Shown piece after piece: positions 9,921 through 17,767 of a stretch of DNA of 17,835 nucleotides. The notes under the pieces are model-generated. The model was not told the origin of the DNA and did not search any database. It worked only from the letters and a program-made list of their open reading frames with translations. Each line of letters begins with the position of its first letter. Within the stretch, counting starts at the first letter, position 1. The DNA comes from Candidatus Absconditabacterales bacterium (GTDB lineage Bacteria > Patescibacteria > JAEDAM01 > Absconditabacterales > Absconditicoccaceae). The stretch is taken from the NCBI GenBank assembly GCA_938010495.1, contig CALLUT010000114.1, positions 1-17,835 on the forward strand. The letters run 5' to 3'. The position numbers and the translations under genes were made by a program.

Positions 9921-10958
9921 TTACTTGCTAAAAAACCACTTCCAAATCAGTCTCTTGAAAATTACTCGAGCATTTCACAATGATTGTCCTTTTTGGATGG
10001 AGTATTTTGTATAATTAATTGTAACAGGAACTTCAACGTAGTTTAGTCATTCTTTTTTAATTATATGTTCTATCTCAGAAGCGTGGGCCATTCAATTTAG
10101 TGTTATTTTTACACGGGGAAGTATATCTCTTTTGATAACTCTATATCAGTTATTTGTATCAGTTAATTTAATTCATACAAATATCTTCATAAAAATAAGT
10201 TGACATTTTTTATGTAGCTTTCTCCAAAAAGACATGTTTGAATTTCCCAAAAATCTAGATCATAATACTATTTCTATAGATGAATCAGATTTAAAAGCAG
10301 TTAAATAGTTTGTAATATCTTCCACGCGGTGCTGTCAGTCAGCATCAAAGTGAACAACCAAATTACATTCATCGATATTACTAAGGACATACTCTGCTCA
10401 AGTTTGCAAAGAAGCTCCCTGTCACATATTTAAAGGATGGGTTATTAATACGCAATTTCAATTTGTGATCTGTTCTTCTAATTCATAACCTAAAGCAACT
10501 GAATTATTTTTATCATCAATGCAAACAACTTTATATCACTGGTTTATTACATTAGTGATAGTAGTAATAGCAGTAAAATCTTCTCAATAACAAGGAATAA
10601 TAAACACTATAGACTTATTTCATTGTAATTTTCATTGAGTGTTCTCTAAAGCAAAAGTTCTTGAAAGTTCAGTAATTTTTTTATCTTGTCATGAAAATTT
10701 ATGTAATAGTTCAAAATACAAATATCATAAGAAAATAATTCATAAATATACCAGCAGATCAGCTCATCTTGCTACTCCAAAAAATTCTCAAAACTTGTCT
10801 AAAAAACTATGATCAAAAGCAAAAAGAACGACTAGCGCAGTTCATCAAAAGAATACAATGAAATGTAATAGGTTAAATTTCTTTCTTTCATACAGATCAA
10901 TAGTCATCAGCAAAAATATGAATCATGTAACGGAGATTATTATTTGCAGCAAGGTCAT
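9921..10958 (-). CDS. DUF2304 membrane domain fused to DPMS-like family 2 glycosyltransferase
   Basis: This 345-residue protein joins two parts. Residues 1-87 form a DUF2304-like domain: three hydrophobic segments (TLLQIIISVTGFIFLLM, LLHFIVFFGGTALVVLF, LLVYLGIIFLGYLYFELL) with the hallmark GVARGADLLVYL at 61-72. After a polar linker (about 88-115) comes a cytoplasmic GT2 of the dolichyl-phosphate-mannose-synthase type: SIVFIIPCYGED, VCIDDKNNS, HPLNMGQGASLQTGAEY, VHFDADGQH (DAD 205-207), IVLGSRFLG, TDTNNGYRVIKRD and MAHASEIEHIIKKEG. Such enzymes usually load a sugar onto a polyprenyl-phosphate carrier. In other bacteria DUF2304 is commonly a separate small gene beside the GT2. ATG 10958 was chosen because it gives the usual DUF2304 N-terminus; the frame is open up to a TAA about 45 nt upstream. 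Confidence 0.88.
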
Positions 10959-11004
10959 ACAACCAAAGTAAGTAAAAATGAATATAAATCTAGTGTAATG
11001 TTAC

Positions 11005-12123
11005 TTATTTTTTATGATTTTTCTTAATGATAACATCAAGCGTATTTGTTCAAGTTTTTATACTTACAGCTGTTCACTCATCCAATAGGTCTATATCATT
11101 TTTTGAGAGAAGTGTATTATTGTTATCAAATAGGAGAGCATATCATTTTTTGAGTATACTTTCTGGTGAATAAGATTGAATTCAATCATATAAAAGAGAA
11201 ATTGATTCCTTGTATTTAGAAAATAGTTGTCAACTCATTTCAACACATCATGTATATGCGTCCTCTACCTGTAAAATCAAAGTAGAATAATGTTCTATAA
11301 CCCAGAAAGCTGCATCACTAGGAGTTTTTTTTGGCATTCGACATAGAGAATCCAGCAAAGACGTATCAGCTGTATGTCCTATAGCGACGCATACCGGCAA
11401 TGAACAGGTAGCAACCGCATGACAAACATCGTAATTATTTTGTCGAACAAATCATTCTTGTCATCATCATCATCTAAGAAGAAATACGGCATCATATTTT
11501 CATGAAACTGAAGATATTTCTTGAAAAGCATTAACCACTCATGCAATTGCTCAATCTCATCAAACTTTACTTTCAAAAAGAGTATGCGAAAAATTACATC
11601 ATGATTCTTCAATAATACTTAAAAAATCACGAAGTCATTCAGATTCTTTAGAACTAATAATTGCAAAGTTTAAAGGTCTTTTTTCTACTGATTTATATTT
11701 GTTCTTTTCTAGTAGTCATAGTTTTTTTAATTTTTCTATAACTTCTTTACGTTGATCTACTTGTTTTCATTTCTCAAATTCCTTTGAAAATCAAAGTATA
11801 GAAATACTTAATCAATACGTTGCATGAAATGACAAATATCATTGTAACATTACTTTTTTTCATTGTATTGATTCTGCAGTGTTTCAAGTATTCTTTAAAA
11901 AAGCTTGAAAAACAGTATCTTGCCAGACTATTCAGGTTATTTTTGCTGACACTTTTCAATCTTTTCAGTATTCAAAGAGATCGATATACCATCTAGTTCA
12001 GTACTTTTTAACATTTCATACTTCTGCTTCACACCAAAAAAGAAACTCATCAAACAGTTCTCTGAATGAAGATTCTACAATTTTTTTGAGTTCCGATATG
12101 GAAAAGACAGTTGACTTATTCAT
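11005..12123 (-). CDS. xseA: exodeoxyribonuclease VII large subunit
   Basis: This 372-residue protein is the catalytic subunit of exonuclease VII, which degrades single-stranded DNA from both ends. The N-terminal OB fold (about 1-110) contains FSISELKKIVESSF, RWYIDLFEYGKDGKVSAKITG and VMLQGYLSFHATYGLSISIL. The nuclease domain has RPLNFAIISSKESEG, VFLLRGGGGQEGFVWQNN and VAIGHTADTSLLDSL (H250, D253), then KTPSDAA; the tail has ILKKGYALL. The four glycines at 218-221 are four consecutive TGA codons. CGA codons give W227 and W262, where the family often has tryptophan. The coiled-coil part is shorter than in E. coli XseA (about 450 residues). No xseB is visible. It heads the minus-strand glycosyltransferase series, 46 nt before the DUF2304-GT2 start. 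Confidence 0.93.
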
Positions 12124-12234
12124 TGTAATTTAGTCTACTGAAGGCTTGTGCTGATACAACCAATAAGTATCCTTGAATTATTGACATTATTAAGTAGTAT
12201 GTCATCAATTATTCTCTTTTGTAAATAAATAGAT
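12124..12234. promoter_or_regulatory. divergent intergenic region with candidate plus-strand promoter and inverted repeat
   Basis: These 111 nt separate xseA (leftward) from the exported-protein gene (rightward), so promoters for both should lie here. A weak plus-strand candidate is TTGAAT (12173-12178), a 16-nt spacer and TAGTAT (12195-12200), each matching 4 of 6 consensus bases. An inverted repeat TGACAT (12182-12187) / ATGTCA (12199-12204) straddles it and could be an operator. A perfect TTGACA at 12181 has no good -10 at normal spacing. Toward xseA, TTGTAT and TAGACT spaced 16 nt are equally weak. No RNA gene is seen. Confidence 0.3.
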
Positions 12235-13251
12235 ATGAACCCCAATAAAAAGAAATCACTCATAGTGATTCTTGCTCTCCTGAGTCTCTGCACAATAATT
12301 GTGTATGCCTTACCTTCAATTTCTGGACTAAAATTCTTTGATTCTCCATTTACTTGACTCCTCTCTCATGAGGAAGATGCTTTTTCACAACACGCTCTAA
12401 TTCATTTCATTCAGTGACAACAACAACAAATCACAAAGGAAATAAGTATTTCTACAGAATTGAATTGAATGATTAGTTGACCATTATTATGATATGAAGA
12501 TGGCAATGTACTTTCGTGAACATTACTCTTTGGATCTAAGCATCAATTGAAACCAGATGGCATGCAAGAAAGTGCACATTTTCAAATAGACTGAAATACA
12601 GCAGTATTCTCATGAACACAAAAATTGTATAATGCACTTTACAATGCCCATGCAGATAGCGTAGTAATAGATGAAAGAAGTTATATTAAATTAAATGAAC
12701 AAGACTTAATACAAGAACTTACTACTTCTCCAAAAATACTTTTACGACAATCGTTACTAAATCATTACAAAGATACCCGAATAGAATTAGATGATACATC
12801 ATTATCACTAAAAAATATATATGATTGATCAGTTAATAGTGTTCGTATACTAGAAGTTTCAAAAGAAGAAACATATGTTGAAGTTGAATGACCAGCATTA
12901 CAATTTAGCGGTTCTTTTCTTGAGAATCCAAGAAGTTTTTCTTGATCATTTGCTTTTTCATGAAGTCAAATAAATGGGACTCTTCAATCAAAGAGAAATA
13001 TGAAAAATACTTATAAGTTACAAATGGAACATAGCAATGAATACAACGCGAGCTTTGATGGTACTGTGATAATATGAGAAGAAAGAATCCCTTCACTAAC
13101 CATAGAATGAGTAATAACACGACCAGCATGAATTACTCTTTCAGTAAAAAGCAAGGTAACTAGTGAAAAAATATGATCTATCAGATGAAAATCCGCTCCA
13201 AAAGAATCAATCAAACGAGGTTCGATTAAGAGTAATTTGTTAGGACTATAA
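12235..13251 (+). CDS. hypothetical exported or membrane-anchored protein
   Basis: I do not recognise this 338-residue protein. It begins MNPNKKKSLIVILALLSLCTIIVYALPSISG: a basic tip and one hydrophobic segment (about 8-27) typical of a signal peptide or signal anchor. LSLC does not make a convincing lipobox. The rest is soluble, rich in serine, glycine, threonine and short beta-like stretches (for example LQFSGSFLENP, SGSFAFSGSQINGTLQSK), and ends basic (KSAPKESIKRGSIKSNLLGL, with CGA read here as R for lack of evidence). This suggests an extracellular beta-rich domain. It stands alone on the plus strand between two leftward operons, with its own upstream region. Its stop overlaps cysS by 6 nt, the shared CTATAA serving as stop signal on both strands. 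No enzymatic motif was seen. Confidence 0.85.
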
Positions 13252-14784
13252 TTTTTCAAATTCAAATCAATCAGGAGTATCTATAATTTTCCATCAAGCA
13301 TTAGCTATTTCACTTCTTAGAGAATCTGAAAGAGCATAGTTTTTATTATTCTTCGCTTCGAATCGGGTCTCTCACATAACACGAATTTCAGGTGAAACTT
13401 CATGATTTTTAAATAATAGTTCTCTAATTCAATCTCTAAATCAACACTTCAGAATTTTCTCATCAAAAAGTAATATATCGTAGAAATCATCTTCGGATCA
13501 CACTTTTAAAGCATCTTTAAAAAAAGATAATGCCTTTGGCGTATTCAAATCATTAGCAGTTGCTCTAGTCAATTGAGAATATAATTTTTTTCATTCAATC
13601 AGATCAAAATCTACATCAATTTCCAAATGTAGTTTCTTACAAATAAGCGTTAGCTTATTTATAATTGAAGTTCTTCTCACTTTCGCTGCTTCAATTGCTT
13701 CTTCAGAATAATCTAAAAAGCTACTATATTGTGCAGTCATATAAAAGTATCTAATATCTAATGGGCTATATCACGAAGCGACAACTCATGGCACACTAAG
13801 ATCGTGTCATTTTGATTTACTCATTTTTCCTCAATCTATATTGAGAAATTGTTGATGAAGTCGATAATTAACTCACTTTTCTATTCCATAACAACATTCC
13901 GTTTGTGCTATTTCATTGGTATGGTGCACAGGAATATGATCAACTCATCATGTGTGGATATCAAAATGACTTCATAGGTATTCCACAGACATAGCACTAC
14001 ATTCAACATGCCATCATGGAAATCATTGAGAGAATTGTTCTTCTTTATTTAGTGAATCTCTTTGACAGACAGGTCACTTCCATTCAGATGGAGCATCTCA
14101 AGAGACAAGTAATGCTCAAGCATTAGGTCAATCATATACTCGTTCCATTCATCTTTGAGCATTCTTTGGAGAAAATTTTCGTAAAGAAAAATCGGTGATA
14201 TTATTTTTCTTTGCTGCATCAATTGAAGCTCACTCATTTCTAAATTGTGAAGAAAGCCCTTCTACGTCTAGTTTTGCTAGTTTTCAATAATCAGGAATTT
14301 TGCTTGTATCCATATATATCCCATCATCCGGAATAACATAGGTAAAACCTTTTTTAGTTAAGGTTTTTACCATGTTGATTTGTTCTAGAATATGTTCTGT
14401 AGCTCTTGGGGTTTTATCAAACTGATCAATATTAAATTCTTTTAAGTAAGTATGAAAATTGTTCTCATACATTCTAGCAACTTCCCATACCGTTTTTCAT
14501 TCTTTTCTTGCTCATTTTTCCATCTTATCCTCTCAATGATCTCAATCATCTGTAAGATGCCCAACATCTGTTATATTCATAACATGTTTTACCGAGTATC
14601 ATCAAACATGCTTCAATACTCATCTTAGTAAGTCTGCAAGCATGAAAGCTCTAAAATTTCCAATATGGGGTTCTCCATATACAGTTGGTCAACAACTATA
14701 AACACGCACTTCATTTTTATCTATAGGAACAAACAGTTCTTTTTTACGAGTTAATGTATTGAATAAGTATATATCGTTACTCAT
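13246..14784 (-). CDS. cysS: cysteinyl-tRNA synthetase
   Basis: This 512-residue class I synthetase charges tRNA-Cys. Visible motifs are YSCGPTVYGEPHIGNFRAF (zinc ligand C31, HIGH-type HIGN 40-43), VMNITDVGHLTDDG, GFPGWHVECSAM and DHIPVHHTNEIAQTE for the other zinc ligands, and FLNIDGGKMSKSKG (KMSKS 320-324). Between DFSLWKFSPK and FPGWHVEC is a segment of about 40 residues (MEWVYDGPNAGALLVSGDAP...), longer than in E. coli. CGA at 14181 (W202 of DFSLWK), 14142 (W215 of MEW) and 13863 (W308 of NYWLH) matches tryptophans of the family. CGA at residue 474 (TWFEAKNNKNYALSD) falls where arginine is common. Last gene of the hrcA-headed series; its stop overlaps the convergent gene by 6 nt. Confidence 0.97.
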
Positions 14785-14815
14785 GAATTCTCATTTTATA
14801 AAATTAGTTGAAAAA

Positions 14816-15328
14816 TTATTGTATACTACATTCTTCCTTAATCTTTGTATAGAAAAGATTAGCGACTGTTGTGAAAGCTCTTTCTTGTTGCATAAATTCT
14901 TCCACAGATAACTCTTCAAGTTTATCCTTAGCACGATTTACTTTACTAATATCTTCTTGTGTAAGACATCATTCCACTCAATTCGCTAATGAAAGAATTT
15001 CATCAAACGTTCTAACTAATTGAAATTTATTTTGTAAATCAGGTCATTGTCCAGTCGTCCACTCAGAGAATCTAACTTTCGTTTTTTCTACTATCACTTC
15101 AATTCAAGAAAAAAGCGAAGATTTTTCTGCAGGATGAGATTGTATATAACTCCAACAAAAAATAAGAAGTCATACTCAAACCAAAAATTCTACAACATTC
15201 ATTGGCAACTTACTAATTCTTTCCTCTAGTCAGCGATTAAGGCGAAACTCATCTTTTTGTTCTTCGTCCTTATCTTTAACTACCAAATTTTCTTTATCGA
15301 AATTTTCGTCATAACCTTTTCGTTCCAT
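14816..15328 (-). CDS. hypothetical single-pass membrane protein
   Basis: I do not recognise this 170-residue protein. The N-terminal 40 residues are highly charged (MERKGYDENFDKENLVVKDK, then DEEQKDEFRLN). They are followed by one hydrophobic segment (NVVEFLVGVGLLIFCWSYI, about 44-62) and a C-terminal half of about 100 residues with predicted helices (for example LTQEDISKVNRAKDKLEELS and VEEFMQQERAFTTVANLFYT). By charge, the N-terminus is probably cytoplasmic and the C-terminal part outside, but orientation is uncertain. It lies 25 nt after the UPF0173 hydrolase in the direction of transcription and 31 nt before cysS, so it is probably in the same transcript. Its context gives no clear clue to function. 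Confidence 0.85.
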
Positions 15329-15353
15329 TGAGAATTTTAAATAGAGTAAATAA

Positions 15354-16049
15354 TTAATCCAATACTATCATTTGTCCAGGATTTAGAACTTTTGGTACTG
15401 CCAAGTTTTCCAACATAACATCCCTGGCAAATTCGATAGGATCAACTTTAATAATATCCCATGTATTGTAATGGATTGGTACTACATATCTAGGCTTAAT
15501 CATTTCTGTTGCACGAACTGCATCTTGACATCACATAGTAAATCTATCTCAAATAGGCAAAAATGCGCAATCAATTTTTTCAAAACGTCACAATAATTCA
15601 AATTCCATAGTTAATCAGGTATCACCTGCATGATATATAGTCTTTCATCAAATATAGACTAAAACTCAAGCAGCAACTCAAGTAATTTCAGATCATTGAA
15701 TATCTCATCAATGTAGCGCAGGTGTATATTTTACACTATATCATTCATAATTTACATTTCCTCAAATATGCTGTCTACTTACATTATCAACTCATTGTTC
15801 AAGAAGCCAAGTACATACTTCAAACGTTGAAATAACAAGACATCATGTTGCCTTTGCTACCTCAACTGTACTTCATATATGATCTGCATGTCCGTGAGTT
15901 ATAATAATTGCCTTTGGATTTTTATCTATGCAGTTTTGCACATCAACATCACAAAGTTTGTTTCCTTCTATAAAAGGGTCAATCAATAGGATGTCTCAAT
16001 TATTATTAATTTCAACAAATGAATGTCAGTGAAATATTGTTTCTACCAT
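15354..16049 (-). CDS. UPF0173-type metallo-beta-lactamase-fold hydrolase
   Basis: This 231-residue cytoplasmic metal-dependent hydrolase belongs to the UPF0173 (YtkL-like) branch of the metallo-beta-lactamase fold. It starts with the typical FHGHSFVEI (H7, H9) and [10 protein letters not shown], then the metal motif [11 protein letters not shown] (H52, H54, D56, H57), [37 protein letters not shown] and [12 protein letters not shown]. All expected metal ligands are present and the length is normal for the family. The physiological substrate of UPF0173 proteins is not established. It sits 13 nt after the Nudix gene in the same direction. ATG 16049 gives the family's usual N-terminus. Confidence 0.94.
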
Positions 16050-16062
16050 GCTTATCTAACAA

Positions 16063-16551
16063 TTAAAAATTCTTCAAGAAATTATCTTTAATACTTATTT
16101 TACCAATCAATCAATGTCATGTCCTAAACAATTCTCTTAAGTCTTTATAAACAACCAATCATAATACTTCTCTTATAGTTGCCCATTTATAGTCTCAAAC
16201 GAATCACTCAGTTGCGCTAATTTTAACAGAATCTGGATCACCGTTAAAATATGCTAAGAAATATGTGATATCTTTATCTACTCATAGTTTTCAATGATCA
16301 TTATAGAGCTGTAGTGACAATGTATCCAATTTTTCTTTTATCTGAACTTCTTTTGGATTTAGTCCCGTTTCTTCTCCGATTTCTCTCAATGCAGCTTGTT
16401 CAACAGTCTCTCAAGGTTGAATTTTTCCTTTGGGAGCTATCCACTCTACTCTTTTTGAGAGAGCATGTCTTTTGACCAAAAGGTATCTTGGTTCATTATC
16501 ATCTCAAATTATATATATAATTCATCAAGCACTTTTAACTTTTTCTACCAT
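16063..16551 (-). CDS. Nudix hydrolase
   Basis: This 162-residue protein would hydrolyse a nucleoside diphosphate linked to another moiety, such as oxidised or dinucleoside polyphosphate nucleotides. The Nudix box is complete: GKIQPGETVEQAALREIGEETGL, residues 42-64, fitting G-x5-E-x7-RE-U-x-EE-x-G-U. The glycine of PGE (residue 47) is TGA and the catalytic RE arginine is AGA. The N-terminal SAGGIIYIIG and LLVKRHALSKRVEW and the following VDKDITYFLAYF resemble Ap4A/MutT-like members, so diadenosine polyphosphate cleavage is one guess. It begins 22 nt after the upstream coiled-coil gene. Confidence 0.93.
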
Positions 16552-16573
16552 TGTATTATCTAATTATTAAATA

Positions 16574-17053
16574 TTATGCTGCTTTATCTTTATTACGAAG
16601 ATACTTTACTGGAGTTCTAAATAATTCTTCAGCTTTATTTAGAAGAGGTCAATGCACATAGTTATTTGATTCTTTTCTAAGAATACCAGAAGCTTGTTCA
16701 AGGAGCTCAACATATTTTGTTTTTCATTTAACTACGACTCCTTCAAGGACTTTACTATCTAAACGATTTAATTGATCTTCAATTCAAGAAGTCTTTTCAA
16801 GATTTTCTTTATTATTCTTATTCTTTAATGATTCATATAACGAGAGAACTTCTTCTTTATGGTCCAATACTCATGTTTTATCTTTAATTTCATTGAGAAG
16901 TACATTTACTACAGTATCTAAGGTTTTATCACTAGACTCAGTAGAGTTTTCTTTTCATCTAAGGAGAGAAAGTTCTCACTCTATAAAATCTTTTAACGTA
17001 GAATCTATAGAATCCTTAAGGTCTAAAGCTGATGATCAAAGACGTTCTTTCAT
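16574..17053 (-). CDS. hypothetical helical (coiled-coil) protein
   Basis: I do not recognise this 159-residue soluble protein. It is rich in lysine, glutamate and leucine, and most of its length reads as amphipathic helix (LKDSIDSTLKDFIEGELSLL, NVLLNEIKDK, EEVLSLYESLKNKNNKENLE, IEDQLNRLDSK). It has no signal peptide or membrane segment and ends with a basic tail (RTPVKYLRNKDKAA). It starts 18 nt after the hrcA-like stop. In many bacteria grpE follows hrcA, but the GrpE dimer and beta-wing patterns are not evident, so I do not call it GrpE. The start ATG 17053 is the first in the frame after hrcA. Confidence 0.85.
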
Positions 17054-17071
17054 GATGTTTCAAATAATAAA

Positions 17072-17767
17072 CTACTCCGCAAATCAATGCATAAATTTCT
17101 TGAGGATCGTAACATTTTTTCTATGGTCTACTCTTGATGGTCATAATATGGCTATCATTGCATCATATCAGTTTACTTCAATTTTTGTATAAATTCAAGA
17201 AATAAGTTTATCATCACTTTCAATAAATGAATAATAAATTTTACCTCTCTTCATCATTTTAGAATCTAATTCTTGCACAATTTTTTTATTTTCAATAAAT
17301 GAAATTAAATGTTTTGTGCTTTCCATTTCATCAATAAGATTTTCTCTTAACAAGTTGTTGATTCACAAATAGTAATATTCATCTTCCTTAAGAAAACCTA
17401 CAACAGCTCAATCCATGTATTCTCATAGTGTTTCGACTATTGACCTTAGATCATTTCTTGCATAGTTTAGATCAAACTCCATCTCATTGAATCAGTTTTT
17501 TTCTTTTTCAGGAAGTGCAAGAATACTATCAATATATTCTGACAATCATTGAACAGTTGGTATTCTTCAGGCACTGTTATAAGGTTGGTATAACAATCCT
17601 TCTTTTTCCAAAAGATTCAAATACTTTCTTAAAGTTGAAGGGGCATAATCAGTATCCTCAAGAGAATGCAAAAACTTAGAACCAATTGGTTCTCATTTAT
17701 CGATATAATGATCGATTACAATTCACAATAACTTCTTTAGTTTGTCCTCTTTCATGATTATTTTCAT
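17072..17767 (-). CDS. hrcA: HrcA-like heat-inducible transcription repressor
   Basis: This 231-residue protein resembles HrcA, the repressor of heat-shock chaperone genes. The N-terminal winged helix reads IVIDHYIDKGEPIGSKFLHS, then PSTLRKYLNLLEKEGLLYQP and the diagnostic SAGRIPT (65-71) followed by VQGLSEYIDS. The C-terminal part retains AMIAILGPSRVDHRKNV, matching the conserved ILGP-x-RM-D region of the family. HrcA is usually about 340 residues, so the central and C-terminal domains are reduced here. Two starts are possible, ATG 17767 and ATG 17755; the second gives the more usual short N-terminus. The frame stays open to the window edge, so a longer N-terminus cannot be excluded. It heads the leftward operon ending at cysS. 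Confidence 0.85.

Noticed and set aside
11461..11475. TCA microsatellite repeat
   Set aside because: It encodes the conserved glycine run of XseA on the minus strand, so it is coding rather than a separate repeat element.
12241..12330. Lipoprotein signal peptide for the exported protein
   Set aside because: The only cysteine in the hydrophobic segment is preceded by leucine (LSLC), which does not fit the lipobox.
16574..17053. GrpE, because the gene follows hrcA
   Set aside because: The helical, charged composition is compatible, but the conserved GrpE C-terminal beta-wing patterns are not visible.
16893..17192. 99-codon plus-strand open frame
   Set aside because: Antisense to the coiled-coil gene and hrcA; the minus-strand frames have clear coding character and operon spacing.
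90..17767. Pseudogenes or sequencing frameshifts explaining the many in-frame TGA codons
   Set aside because: The frames stay constant across each gene, families are full length, and TGA falls on conserved glycines, which decay or errors would not produce.
90..17767. TGA=Trp code (table 4, Mycoplasma-like)
   Set aside because: Tryptophan would destroy the Walker A loop, the HIGN region, the Nudix box and the XseA GGGG loop; glycine restores all of them.
90..17767. Selenocysteine at TGA
   Set aside because: Far too many sites per gene, none at known selenocysteine positions, and no SECIS-like hairpin noticed downstream of them.
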